From contig SOER01000006.1 of the NCBI GenBank assembly GCA_021646405.1, positions 44,848-108,847 on the forward strand: DNA of 64,000 nucleotides, read 5' to 3'. Made by a program: the position numbers and the translations under genes. A model generated the notes under the pieces. That model was not told where the DNA came from and did no database searches. It was given only the letters and a program-made list of their open reading frames with translations. This DNA comes from Candidatus Loosdrechtia aerotolerans (GTDB taxonomy: Bacteria; Planctomycetota; Brocadiia; Brocadiales; Brocadiaceae). Positions within the stretch are counted from its first letter, which is position 1; each line of letters opens with the position of its first letter. This document shows positions 9,842 to 18,888 of this stretch, piece after piece.

Positions 9842-11008
9842 ATGCAGTTAGGAAGATTCACAGCCAAATATATAATCCCGGTGAGTATCCTTATCCTTAT
9901 AGCCATTTTTGTTATAGGAATAAAGTTCTTTGTGATAAAAGTAGGAGTTGATCAGGTAGGGGTGAGGACGATTATCTGGGGTGTGAAGAGAGGTATCGTC
10001 CAAAAGGACTATGGCCCTGGATGGCATAGGGCAATTTCCTCCATCGATCAGTGGGACCTGTATGACGGTACAGTACAAACCCTTGAACTTGCAAAAGAGC
10101 CTTCCGGCATTGGTAGTGATGAGCGGAAGGAAGCTGCTGTACGAACAGCTGATGACTACGATGTCTCTGTTGATATGGTTATAAAATATCAAATACAGAA
10201 GGGTGAAGCATGGAAAATAAGGCAGGATTTGGGTGCGGGTGAGCGGTATAAAATCATAGTCGAAAACGAGACGCGTGATACGGCACGAAGTGTTTTTGGT
10301 AAGATGGTAGAGCGTGATTTATATGATCCTGAGGAAAAGAGAAAAAGGGCAGAAGAATGTAAGCAGCAATTATCAGAAAGGCTTGCTTCCCGCCATCTCA
10401 AGGTTATCGATGTACTCATTCTCGAGATGAGATTTGACCCGCAGCTTGAAAGAAAGATTAAGAATATTAAGCTGGCTGAGCTTGATAACGTTTTAAATAT
10501 ATCAAAGGCGCTTGCCGCTGAACAAAGGGGTATCACCCAAACAATTGATGCGGATACAGAGGCTATTGCACAGAAGATTGGTGGTGATAAGGAAAGGGCA
10601 ATTACCGTCCTTGACGCCGAAACAACGAAAACCACGATTCAACTGCTTGCAGAGGCTGATAAATACTATATTCAAAAGAGAGCAGAAGGGGATCTCTATA
10701 AACAAGAACGCATAGCTGAGGGATCGCTTTTGATTGATAAGGCAAAAGCTGAGGGTGAACGGTTGAGACGAGAAGCGCTGTCTGGTACGGGTGGTGATAT
10801 TATTATCGCTATGGAAGCGGCTCGTAATATGAATCTGGCAGATATTAACCTGTCAAGCCTTGATCTAAACTTGCTTGATATTGACGATATGACTACGCGT
10901 TTTGGCGTTTCGGACGAAAAAGGAACAATTCGGGTAGATTCAGAAATCTTCAAAAAGGTACAGGAGATGTTGAAACAGACAGAGGATAAAGAGACTAAAA
11001 AACCGTAG
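9842..11008 (+). CDS. SPFH/band 7 membrane protein 2
   Basis: 388-residue companion of the preceding gene. N-terminal transmembrane helix at about 9-32, band 7 domain about 35-215, then alternating Ala/Glu/Lys helices (AEADKYYIQKRAEGDLYK), and a C-terminal tail. It starts at ATG 9842 after AAGAGGGG. The pair likely forms a hetero-oligomeric membrane ring; inference from HflK/HflC and prohibitins only. A bulged hairpin with a T-rich arm follows 28 bp after the stop and probably ends the operon. Confidence 0.8.
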   Translation: MQLGRFTAKYIIPVSILILIAIFVIGIKFFVIKVGVDQVGVRTIIWGVKRGIVQKDYGPGWHRAISSIDQWDLYDGTVQTLELAKEPSGIGSDERKEAAVRTADDYDVSVDMVIKYQIQKGEAWKIRQDLGAGERYKIIVENETRDTARSVFGKMVERDLYDPEEKRKRAEECKQQLSERLASRHLKVIDVLILEMRFDPQLERKIKNIKLAELDNVLNISKALAAEQRGITQTIDADTEAIAQKIGGDKERAITVLDAETTKTTIQLLAEADKYYIQKRAEGDLYKQERIAEGSLLIDKAKAEGERLRREALSGTGGDIIIAMEAARNMNLADINLSSLDLNLLDIDDMTTRFGVSDEKGTIRVDSEIFKKVQEMLKQTEDKETKKP

Positions 11009-11035
11009 TAGCTTTACCAATACATTGTTATTTGG

Positions 11036-11070
11036 AGCACAAAAATGGTTCAAATGAACCTTTTTGTGCT
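11036..11070 (+). terminator. Terminator-like hairpin after the SPFH pair
   Basis: AGCACAAAAA-T-GGTTCA pairs with TGAACC-TTTTTGTGCT around a two-base loop, one bulged T. The descending arm carries five T, so it can act as an intrinsic terminator. From 11071 to 11285 I see no other element. Confidence 0.65.
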
Positions 11071-11285
11071 TCTTCCACATTGACTCAAAAACATTTCTCT
11101 TTTCCTTAACCTCGTAGAGAGCGAGTAGCCAATCTTTTAGAGAAGAGACAATTACAGCTTTTCAATAATATGGAACATTTTTTGCTCACCATATATATAA
11201 ATGAGTAAATTAATTACTTTTACTTAAATAGCTTCCTCATTTACCAAACATCACTATTACTATATTTCTTACGTTTACACTAAAT

Positions 11286-11852
11286 ATGAATATATATCGA
11301 AAATGGCTTTTTTTCTCTCTTCTGTCCTCTGTCCCTTTTTTTACCAGTTGTGATCGTACAAAACCATCATTGCCCGACCTTTTAGTGGTTAATCAACAAA
11401 TTGCTACTGCAACGGACCCCGAAGCAACTAATAATGACTGTGATACGCTGGTAATTACCTGCATTGATTATCGTTTTGCTGCTGCAAATCAGGAGTTTAT
11501 AAATGGCACCTTAGGGTTAAAAGACAATTACGATCATATTTCAATCCCGGGAAGCATCTATAATCTGATAAATCAAGAAACGCGCTCGCTCTTGTTCAGT
11601 AAATTTGCCCTTGCCGTACGGCTTCATTTAATAAAACGGGTTATTATTATAGGACACAAAGATTGTGGAGCATACGGCGGTTCTCCGGTTTTTGGGTCAG
11701 AGATAGCAGAGTATGAAACCCTTTGTGCAGATTTAATAAAAGCAAGGGAGTTATTAATAGAAAAATATCCTACGCTTGATGTAGACTTGTTTTTAGAGTC
11801 ATTGAATCATGACGGAGATAAGGCTAAGGTTCTTTTTGAAAAGATATATTAA
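11286..11852 (+). CDS. Exported beta-carbonic-anhydrase-like lipoprotein, copy 1
   Basis: 188 residues. Signal sequence 1-21 ends in FFTSC, a plausible lipobox with Cys22. The core has the beta-carbonic-anhydrase zinc pattern: C59-I-D61-Y-R63 and H124-K-D-C127 (CxDxR and HxxC), followed by GAYGG. Spacing of 65 residues is near that of classical enzymes. It is shorter than typical beta-CAs and lacks their N-terminal helices, so it may belong to the short putative-CA group; activity (CO2/bicarbonate interconversion) is inferred. First of three tandem paralogues; weak SD at ATG 11286. Confidence 0.75.
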   Translation: MNIYRKWLFFSLLSSVPFFTSCDRTKPSLPDLLVVNQQIATATDPEATNNDCDTLVITCIDYRFAAANQEFINGTLGLKDNYDHISIPGSIYNLINQETRSLLFSKFALAVRLHLIKRVIIIGHKDCGAYGGSPVFGSEIAEYETLCADLIKARELLIEKYPTLDVDLFLESLNHDGDKAKVLFEKIY

Positions 11853-11967
11853 AAATGAGAAAAGGTGAAAACAGGGTTTCCATCACTCTACTTCACAAAA
11901 ATCATATGGTAAAGAAACTGCAAAACCGGAAAACATAACCAATCTATGACTGTTTGGAGCATACACT

Positions 11968-12591
11968 ATGAATTACTATACAACAATACGAAAATATTAT
12001 GTCGTTACCTTTATCGTTTTACTCGGATATATTATAACCAGTACCTTTTTTTCAAATATTTCCCTCGCAGAAGGAGAGAAATCAAATACCCAAAAAGAGG
12101 AGAGTACTCATGACAACAGACAAGAAGGAAAACCGGTACAATACTCAAGATTTTTCGATCAAAAGCCCCACTGGTGTGAAGCGTTGATAATTACGTGTAG
12201 TGATTTTCGGTTTACTACTGCCACGCAGCAGTTTGTGAATGACAGGCTAGGATTAAAAGGAGACTATGATTACATATCGATCCCCGGTTCAATACGAAAC
12301 CTTACAGATTCAAAAACCAGGGATATTGTTTTAAACACCTTTGGAGTATCCGTACGTCTGCACCATGTAAAACGTATTATTATCCTGGGACATCAGGATT
12401 GTAGTACCGGCTACGGCGGCTCTAAAAGCTTTTCAAAACCACTGGCAGAATATAAAACAATTTGTAAAGATTTAAAGAAGGCCCGAAAAATGATATGCAA
12501 AAAGTTTCCACATCTAAAAGTCTACCTGTACTATAGTACTGTTTTATGCCAGGATCACCAGCGTATCTATAATTTTAAACAAATTTTGTAA
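11968..12591 (+). CDS. Exported beta-carbonic-anhydrase-like protein, copy 2
   Basis: 207 residues, the most divergent of the three. Signal peptide about 1-34 with cleavage likely after ISLA, not a lipoprotein; then a charged linker (EGEKSNTQKEEST). Zinc motifs are kept as CSDFR and HQDC, with an extra residue giving STGYGGS after the HxxC. The C-terminal 25 residues differ from copies 1 and 3 (VYLYYSTVLCQDH), so the family tail is not conserved. GGAG precedes ATG 11968. Probably soluble outside the cytoplasm, where the lipoprotein copies are anchored. Confidence 0.72.
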   Translation: MNYYTTIRKYYVVTFIVLLGYIITSTFFSNISLAEGEKSNTQKEESTHDNRQEGKPVQYSRFFDQKPHWCEALIITCSDFRFTTATQQFVNDRLGLKGDYDYISIPGSIRNLTDSKTRDIVLNTFGVSVRLHHVKRIIILGHQDCSTGYGGSKSFSKPLAEYKTICKDLKKARKMICKKFPHLKVYLYYSTVLCQDHQRIYNFKQIL

Positions 12592-12610
12592 TATTTGAGA
12601 GCGAACTATC

Positions 12611-13174
12611 ATGAATATCTATTGGAGATGGATCTTATTTTTTATTTTCTCTTCTATCCCATTTTTTGGTTGTACTTATACAAAAGCACCTTTATCTGAT
12701 TTAGCAGCAGATAGTCAACATGTAATTACCTCAGAGACCCCGAATGCTGCCAGAAGCGACTGTGATACGCTGGTAATTACCTGCATTGATTATCGTTTTG
12801 CTGTTGCAAATCAGGAATTTATCAACAATACTCTGGGATTAAAAGATCATTATGATCACATTTCAATCCCGGGAAGCATCTATAACCTGATAAATCAAGA
12901 AACACGCTCACTTTTGTTCAGCAGATTTACCTCTTCCATGCGGCATCATTTAATAAAACGAGTTGTTATTATTGGACATAAAGATTGTGGAGGGTACGGA
13001 GGGTCTTCGGCTTTTGGTTCAGAGATAGCAGAGCATGAATATCTGTGTACAGATTTAAGAAGAGCGCGGGCATTAATAATAGAAAAGTATCCTACACTTG
13101 ACGTAGACCTATTTTTAGAGTCCTTACATCATGAAGCAGATAAGGTAAGGGTTCGTTTCGAGAAAATACTGTAA
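12611..13174 (+). CDS. Exported beta-carbonic-anhydrase-like lipoprotein, copy 3
   Basis: 187 residues, very close to copy 1. Lipobox-like IPFFGC with Cys21; zinc motifs CIDYR and HKDCGGYGG. Long blocks are nearly identical to copy 1 at the DNA level (for example 12761-12800 against 11441-11480), pointing to recent duplication or gene conversion across the intervening copy 2. It starts 19 bp after copy 2 stops, so the two are probably co-transcribed. A long palindrome 47 bp downstream likely ends the transcript. Confidence 0.75.
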   Translation: MNIYWRWILFFIFSSIPFFGCTYTKAPLSDLAADSQHVITSETPNAARSDCDTLVITCIDYRFAVANQEFINNTLGLKDHYDHISIPGSIYNLINQETRSLLFSRFTSSMRHHLIKRVVIIGHKDCGGYGGSSAFGSEIAEHEYLCTDLRRARALIIEKYPTLDVDLFLESLHHEADKVRVRFEKIL

Positions 13175-13220
13175 AATATGAAAGGCGGGACTGTTTAGGA
13201 ACTTCTTAAGACCAACTTTC

Positions 13221-13260
13221 GTATACGCAGGAACAGTTGGTAAACTGTCCCTGCGTATAC
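13221..13260. terminator. Long hairpin between convergent genes
   Basis: GTATACGCAGG and ACAGTT pair with AACTGT and CCTGCGTATAC around GGTA, with one A/C mismatch. It sits between the convergent carbonic-anhydrase-like and FGE-like genes. There is no strong T run, so it may be a bidirectional transcript end or a processing site. Confidence 0.5.
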
Positions 13261-13327
13261 CAGTATCTTTTATGGAGAAAACTTTTAAGCAATCCCTATT
13301 ACCCAATAATATTTCATATTTATAAAT

Positions 13328-14155
13328 TTATTCCTTAACCGGTTTAACACACCGAAATCCTATTTGCGGACTCTCTGCATGCCAGGGCACCCGGTAACGC
13401 GCAGCACACCTCGCATAATGTCCGAAATAGAGGAAACTCCCCCCACGAACAACTTTTTGCGTACCTGATTCAGGGCCTTTGGGATTCTTCAAAGGTGAGG
13501 TGTAATAATAGTTTTGGTCATAATAATCGGCACACCACTCCCATGCATTCCCTGCCATATCATAACATCCGTAAGGACTTTTACCCTTTTCATACATACC
13601 CACAGGTGTTGTTCCTCTGAATCCGAATACGCGGTAGTCCGTCTCCCATACATTACACTTATCTTTATCAAATGTATTATTGCCCCAGGGCCATAACCGC
13701 TTATCTGTTCCCCGCGCTGCCTTTTCCCATTCAGCCTCTGTCGGTAATCGTTTCCCGGCCCAGGTTGCATATGCAACCGCATCTTCCCAGGTAATGCCAA
13801 CAACCGGCTGGTTATCTTGATTAAAACGTGCATCATTCCAGCAGCGAGGCATACGATAGCCTGTTGCTTCAACAAATTCCCTGTACTGCTTATTGGTTAC
13901 TTCGTACTTATCTATATAATAGGCGTCCAGGTAAACTGTATGTTCGGGCCCGTCGTAGATGTTGTATGCCAGATCAAATGTCCAATCGTAATACGTGTTT
14001 TCACCCATAGTAAATTCGCCTGCTGGTATCAAAACCATATCAGGGTACTTCTCTTCATCATTATTAGCAGCAAAGGATTGCCTGAAAGAGAAACTGGGAT
14101 AGAGAAGAACACATATTACTATGATAAGCAGTATAAAGATTTTATAACAAGCCAA
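13328..14155 (-). CDS. Exported formylglycine-generating-enzyme-fold protein
   Basis: 275 residues: signal peptide to about residue 29 (SFAA), then a complete SUMF1/FGE fold with MVLIPAGEFTMG, YEVTNKQYREFV, VVGITWEDAVAYATWAGKRLPTE, GNAWEWCADYY and VVRGGSF...GFRC. True sulfatase activators need a Cys pair in the GGSxxC region; here it reads GGSFLYFGHYARCAARYR, so the catalytic pair is incomplete and a binding or structural role is more likely. The only usable start is TTG 14155, with GGAGAG ten bases upstream, four bases after the stop of the coiled-coil gene: an operon. Confidence 0.85.
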   Translation of the reverse strand: MACYKIFILLIIVICVLLYPSFSFRQSFAANNDEEKYPDMVLIPAGEFTMGENTYYDWTFDLAYNIYDGPEHTVYLDAYYIDKYEVTNKQYREFVEATGYRMPRCWNDARFNQDNQPVVGITWEDAVAYATWAGKRLPTEAEWEKAARGTDKRLWPWGNNTFDKDKCNVWETDYRVFGFRGTTPVGMYEKGKSPYGCYDMAGNAWEWCADYYDQNYYYTSPLKNPKGPESGTQKVVRGGSFLYFGHYARCAARYRVPWHAESPQIGFRCVKPVKE

Positions 14156-14158
14156 TTC

Positions 14159-15259
14159 TTAGTATCTCTCCTTGGGAACAATCTCATATCTGGCTATATC
14201 TAATGGTGTATAACCACTAATTATTTCATTAAAGGTTCGAACTTCATCCTTCTCAAAGCCCTTAACAGAGAAGTCCTGGCTAAAGAGAAGCATATCGGAT
14301 GTATTGTAAATCTTAACCGTAAACAATACAATACTTCGGCCGTATTCCGATAAATTTTTTATCTCGCCCTGAATTTGTGAAGAAGACCCGAAAGGAAGGA
14401 GTTGCACATCCCGGATATAAAAACCCTCACCAATACCGGTATAACCCTCTTCTTCAGGTGTAGGGACATGTTCTTCTTTCACTGGCACGGTTACTGCCTC
14501 CGGAACTTCTGCGGCCTCTGCAACCTTTTCGGTTTCTGCCTCTTCACCAGTAACCTCTCCCCGCGGTGCCTCTGCAGTTACTGTTTCAGTTCCGACGGTA
14601 ACAGGACCTGCGGTCTCTAATTTTTGTATCTGTTCTTGTAAGCTTACAATTTGCTTCAGCTGTCCCTCCGAGGCTTGTATATGCGTTTTAACATTTTCCT
14701 CAGCGGCTTCAAGCCTTCTTGCTTGTTCATCAAATCTCTCTGTCATTGAATCAAATCTCTCTGTCATTGACCTGCTGAGATCATCAATCGCCTTTTTAAT
14801 GGGTTCCAGCGGCATCTCTGCCTCTTTATATCGTTTTTCGAGTACCGCTGTTTTTACTTCCTGATCCTCAACTCGTTTTGTTAATTCAGATAATAATTTT
14901 TTCAAAAGATTCAACGTATCACCGAAAGAGGCTATTGCAGCACTCACCTCTGCAACAGACGCGCTCCGTTCCATTGCTACTACCCTCGAAAGGATTGTTT
15001 CGTATCTCCCCTCCAGCCCTTTTATCTCTTTTGCAGCATCTTTTACCGGGGTCAAACTCTCTTTCACCTCTTTTTGTAAGGCATCAAATTTGGTATTCAA
15101 TGCATCAAAATTCTGCATCCAGCCTGCAAGCGATCTTTGAAAACTCTCCAGATTTTTCAAGACATCCCGCGATTCTTCCTGAGCACTAACATTTTTTGCA
15201 CCTATGACAAGGGCAAAGGCGACTAATAACATACAGATCACTGAAATTATACGTTTCAT
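14159..15259 (-). CDS. Exported coiled-coil protein of unknown function
   Basis: No family recognised. 366 residues with a signal peptide (1-27, cleavage after VSA), a long coiled coil from about 30 to 220, a short direct repeat (two copies of SMTERFD near 160), an E/V/A/P-rich linker at about 225-270, and a C-terminal beta domain (about 275-366; FYIRDVQLLPFG, IQGEIKNLSEYGRSIVLFTVK) that looks like the FxLYD-type beta-sandwich. Probably periplasmic and oligomeric. ATG 15259 preferred over TTG 15274. Cotranscribed with the downstream FGE-fold gene. Confidence 0.6.
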   Translation of the reverse strand: MKRIISVICMLLVAFALVIGAKNVSAQEESRDVLKNLESFQRSLAGWMQNFDALNTKFDALQKEVKESLTPVKDAAKEIKGLEGRYETILSRVVAMERSASVAEVSAAIASFGDTLNLLKKLLSELTKRVEDQEVKTAVLEKRYKEAEMPLEPIKKAIDDLSRSMTERFDSMTERFDEQARRLEAAEENVKTHIQASEGQLKQIVSLQEQIQKLETAGPVTVGTETVTAEAPRGEVTGEEAETEKVAEAAEVPEAVTVPVKEEHVPTPEEEGYTGIGEGFYIRDVQLLPFGSSSQIQGEIKNLSEYGRSIVLFTVKIYNTSDMLLFSQDFSVKGFEKDEVRTFNEIISGYTPLDIARYEIVPKERY

Positions 15260-15465
15260 TGAATAGAACCCCAATTAATGAAAAAAGTATCACATATAAA
15301 TGAACGTCATAAATTGTAACAAAAAACTTCGTCTACCGCAAATAGTAACTAAAAAGGGTTAATGAGTTTAAAATTGATTTTGAAATGTAAAATTGTTATT
15401 ATTTTAAATTAAGGAAAGTTTTTCATAGTAATTTTCATGGCTTATTATTTCAAGAGAGGACAATA

Positions 15466-17052
15466 ATGTTGGTTTTGATAACCGATGAACTCCCTGATGT
15501 TTGTGTAGAAATACTGAAAAAGGCAGGCCTTGAGGTTTTAAAAAAACCAGGGGTAAAGACTGATGAGCTGAAAGCCCTTATTGATACCTGTGACGGGATA
15601 ATACTTCGCAGCGGCACAAAGATTACCGCCACCCTGCTGGAGAACACGAATAGCCATAAACTAAAGGCCATTTGTCGTGCAGGTGTTGGCGTTGATAATG
15701 TTGATGTTCCGGCTGCAACGAAAAAAGGTATCGTGGTTATGAATACACCGGAAGGAAATATTACTTCAACGGCCGAGCACACCATTGCCCTGTTATTTTC
15801 CCTTTCGCGTTTTATTCCGCAGGCATGTTCATCGATGAAAATGGGCAAGTGGGAACGCAAGCAGTTTACCGGTACGCAGATTGCCGGAAAAACGATAGGT
15901 ATTATTGGATTAGGCAGGGTAGGAAGGCAGGTAGCAAAACGGGCAGCAGCATTGGAAATGAAGGTTATTGGATACGATCCATTTATTTCTCCAGAGGTTA
16001 CTTCTCAATACAGTATCCATATTTCTCATGATCTGAAAGAGTTGCTCTCTCAGGCTGATTACATTACTATTCATGTCCCCTTCAATAACGAAACCAAAAA
16101 TCTTATAAAACAGAGAGAATTTTCCTATATGAAAAAGGGTGTTCGAATCATCAATTGCGCAAGGGGAGGTATAATATCAGAGGAAGACCTGTTTAGCGCC
16201 ATAAAAAATGGCCACGTTGCAGGGGCTGCGATTGATGTGTTTGAAGTAGAACCGCCCACAGGAAATAAATTGCTTGAGTTAGATCAGGTTGTCGTAACGC
16301 CTCATTTAGGTGCATCTACGGAAGAAGCCCAGTATGCTGTTGCTGTCGAAGCGGCCGAACAGATGGCAGAAGCACTTACAGGAAAAGGGTTTAGAAATGC
16401 AGTAAACCTTCCACCCCATAATCCCGAGGAGTATGCTATCCTGAAGCCGTATATTACCCTTGCAGAAAAAATGGGATCACTTCTTATTCAGATTGCACGG
16501 GGAAACATACAGGCGGTTGATATTATTTATACAGGAGATATTTGCAAGAGGAACATCCGGCTTATTACGGATAATCTCCTGGTAGGATTACTGAAACCTT
16601 CTCTTGAAGACGGGGTAAATATTGTCAGTGCACCGATTCTTCTATCGGAACGTGGAATCAAGATCAATGTAACCACAAGCAATCGTACGAGTGATTTTAC
16701 AAGTCTCATTACTGCCAAAATAACTACCGCAACGGGAGAGATAATAGTTTCAGGGACCGTTTTTGGCAAAAACGAACCAAGAATTGTTGATATTAATGGT
16801 TACGGAGTAGAGGCAACGCTTAACGAATATATGCTTATTCTTTTCGGGAAAGACAAGCCCGGATTTATTGGTGATATAGGTTCCGTTCTCGGACAAAAAA
16901 AAATAAATATCGCCCAGATGACATTTGGCAGGAAAGAAATCGGGGGAAATGCTATTACTGTTTTAAATGTTGATGCAACAATACCAGCAGAGTGTTTACA
17001 GCAAATTGAGCGGTTAGACCATATAAAATCTGTCCATCTCATCAACCTTTAA
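15466..17052 (+). CDS. serA: D-3-phosphoglycerate dehydrogenase
   Basis: First enzyme of serine synthesis: oxidises 3-phosphoglycerate with NAD. 528 residues, the long form with ASB and ACT regulatory domains. Rossmann motif GIIGLGRVGRQVA near 145, catalytic NCARGGI arginine, EVEPP glutamate and TPHLGAST histidine. The ASB domain spans about 320-450 and the C-terminal ACT domain (LFGKDKPGFIGDIG) about 455-528, the expected serine-feedback site. Start ATG 15466 follows GAGAGGA. It converges with the phosphodiesterase gene, leaving 5 bp between stops. Confidence 0.95.
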   Translation: MLVLITDELPDVCVEILKKAGLEVLKKPGVKTDELKALIDTCDGIILRSGTKITATLLENTNSHKLKAICRAGVGVDNVDVPAATKKGIVVMNTPEGNITSTAEHTIALLFSLSRFIPQACSSMKMGKWERKQFTGTQIAGKTIGIIGLGRVGRQVAKRAAALEMKVIGYDPFISPEVTSQYSIHISHDLKELLSQADYITIHVPFNNETKNLIKQREFSYMKKGVRIINCARGGIISEEDLFSAIKNGHVAGAAIDVFEVEPPTGNKLLELDQVVVTPHLGASTEEAQYAVAVEAAEQMAEALTGKGFRNAVNLPPHNPEEYAILKPYITLAEKMGSLLIQIARGNIQAVDIIYTGDICKRNIRLITDNLLVGLLKPSLEDGVNIVSAPILLSERGIKINVTTSNRTSDFTSLITAKITTATGEIIVSGTVFGKNEPRIVDINGYGVEATLNEYMLILFGKDKPGFIGDIGSVLGQKKINIAQMTFGRKEIGGNAITVLNVDATIPAECLQQIERLDHIKSVHLINL

Positions 17053-17057
17053 TCTTT

Positions 17058-17786
17058 TTAAGAGATAGATTCTGTTAAACGTAATGCATTTATTCCTGGT
17101 AGGCCGGCTTCATATATTTTCTCCACCGCATGCTTGATATTATATTTAACACGCTTGGTTTTCACGATCTTTTTTTCTGAATCATAAACAACACAACAGG
17201 CCCTAAGATCCCAATCTCGGGGCTGGCCTACACTTCCTACATTAATAAGCGCTTTCTCCTTCGCATTTAAATCGATGATAGACCCTCTTTCAACGTATCT
17301 GATCCCATTATCAAGAAGAATCGCCAATGGAACATGGGTATGGCCATAGAAACATATAGGTGTTTCCAATAAATCAAGACTCAATTGTGCATCAGGTTCC
17401 GTTACTATATAGTAAAAACATTCCGGATGATTAAGAGAACCATGTACAAGAGTAATTTCATCAAGCTCCACAACTAGGGGCAGTTTTTGTAAATAATTTC
17501 TATGGATATGAGAGAGTTGTTCTCTCGTCCAAAAAACAGCAGCCCGTGCATCGGCATGGAAATATCCCACAGGAAATTTGTCTACAACGGCATAATCATG
17601 ATTCCCCGCCACGCTTATACAATTCAACTCGATTAACAATTCGATGCACGCTACCGGCTCAGCAGCATAGCCAACGATATCTCCAACGCATAATATCTTA
17701 TCAACATTCTCCTGCTGTAACTCATCAATTACCGCAGTAAGCGCATCATAATTACTATGTATATCTCCTATAACTCCGTATATCAA
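17058..17786 (-). CDS. Calcineurin-like metallophosphoesterase
   Basis: 242 residues, cytoplasmic two-metal phosphoesterase. All family motifs are intact: GDIHSN (residues 7-12), GDIVGY, GNHDYAV, HGSL and GHTHVPL. It belongs with the YfcE/diadenosine-tetraphosphatase-like small group; substrate unknown. Start is TTG 17786 with AAAGGG seven bases upstream; the nearby ATG at 17790 is in another frame. Monocistronic between serA and the ABC-2 permease. Confidence 0.85.
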   Translation of the reverse strand: MIYGVIGDIHSNYDALTAVIDELQQENVDKILCVGDIVGYAAEPVACIELLIELNCISVAGNHDYAVVDKFPVGYFHADARAAVFWTREQLSHIHRNYLQKLPLVVELDEITLVHGSLNHPECFYYIVTEPDAQLSLDLLETPICFYGHTHVPLAILLDNGIRYVERGSIIDLNAKEKALINVGSVGQPRDWDLRACCVVYDSEKKIVKTKRVKYNIKHAVEKIYEAGLPGINALRLTESIS

Positions 17787-17880
17787 TCATAAGCCCTTTC
17801 TTAATATTCTATTAAGTAATTATCGAATTATAAACGGATCCATTTATCAGTATTAATGAGAAATGGCATTTTTCCACGAA

Positions 17881-18693
17881 TCAATTACACTCCCTTTTAT
17901 CGAAAAAATCAAGCGCAAGCGTCAAAACGAGTGTTATATAGAGAATTGCATATACTATTGATAACAGTATGTAAGATAAGCCAATATTTTCAAATGTATT
18001 TCCCGCAGAAAGCGTATTAAAATAACCGAGATTTGGGAAAAAAACAAAAAAGAACGATGCGTACCACAGAAGTGCATTTTCGAAAAAAGAGGCAAAATTT
18101 CCAACAACAAAGACAAATACACAGAAACTCAGATTAGACACCATTGTAAAAAAAACAGAACCGCTAATAGCAATAGAACAGATAATTGCTACCTGTAAAA
18201 AGGCGAAAAGAAGGTCTAAAAGGGTATGACAACCGATATCTACCAATGAGGAAAAGAAGCCATTGTGATATTCAATGAAACCCTTCATACTCAAAGACAG
18301 GATTAAAACCCCTCCCATTATAAAAAACACAAAAGAAATAACCCCTAATATCCCCAGGAATTTACCGAAAAGGATAGATCTCTTATCAATGGGTTTGCAC
18401 AGCAGAGTTATAAAAGTACCCTTCTCTCTTTCCTTCGATATAGCATTCGTTGCACAGAGCGATGCAAGACAGAGACAGCATATCATGATCGTTGATATCC
18501 CCATTTCCTTTATCATTCTTAACTCCTCACCAAAGGCAAATAAGGTAAAGGAGAGCGAAAGAAATATAAGTAGGCATCCTCCAATCAAAATAAAAAAGAA
18601 AATTGCCTGCCGTGTTATCTCTCTTGCTGTAATGGTAGCAATGGTTATCGGCGTTGATTCACAAAAACCCTTGCAAATTTTAAAAAATCTCAT
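17881..18693 (-). CDS. ABC-2-type permease
   Basis: 270-residue inner-membrane protein with about six hydrophobic helices and a long cytoplasmic loop carrying NAISKEREKGTFITLLCKPI, which resembles the ABC-2 permease signature (E-R-E-x-GT near the coupling region, as in NosY-like permeases). The exported substrate cannot be told. No ATPase subunit lies next to it, so it must recruit one from elsewhere or be a remnant. ATG 18693 has a poor SD. Its upstream region contains a parS site. Confidence 0.7.
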   Translation of the reverse strand: MRFFKICKGFCESTPITIATITAREITRQAIFFFILIGGCLLIFLSLSFTLFAFGEELRMIKEMGISTIMICCLCLASLCATNAISKEREKGTFITLLCKPIDKRSILFGKFLGILGVISFVFFIMGGVLILSLSMKGFIEYHNGFFSSLVDIGCHTLLDLLFAFLQVAIICSIAISGSVFFTMVSNLSFCVFVFVVGNFASFFENALLWYASFFFVFFPNLGYFNTLSAGNTFENIGLSYILLSIVYAILYITLVLTLALDFFDKRECN

Positions 18694-18713
18694 ACACTCT
18701 AATAAAAAAGAAA

Positions 18714-18729
18714 TGTTTCACGTGAAACA
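18714..18729. promoter_or_regulatory. parS centromere site 1
   Basis: TGTTTCACGTGAAACA, the exact palindromic 16-bp ParB-binding consensus, between the ABC-2 permease and parB genes and 160 bp upstream of the parB start. Confidence 0.9.
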
Positions 18730-18849
18730 TCCTTATGATAAATTTTCAAATATTAGTAAGCTTATCGTTCCATCTTACAGTGGATAATTCTTCATCATAT
18801 CCCTATAAAAGGCCTGTATATTAGGTTAGATACTAGCATTCCTGTCCTA

Positions 18850-18869
18850 TGATTTCAAATGAAATCATG
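18850..18869. promoter_or_regulatory. Short palindrome before parB
   Basis: ATGATTTCA-AA-TGAAATCAT, a perfect 9-bp inverted repeat ending 5 bp before the AAGGAG of parB. Could be an operator or an RNA hairpin; role unknown. Confidence 0.35.
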
Positions 18870-18888
18870 TACAAAAGGAGTATTTATT

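Noticed and set aside
8501..11008. Calling the SPFH pair hflK-hflC
   Set aside because: Order and topology fit, but the sequences lack clear HflK/HflC-specific features and no ftsH or hflX adjacency supports it.
13328..14155. Active sulfatase-modifying enzyme
   Set aside because: The catalytic cysteine pair is not present and no sulfatase gene is nearby.
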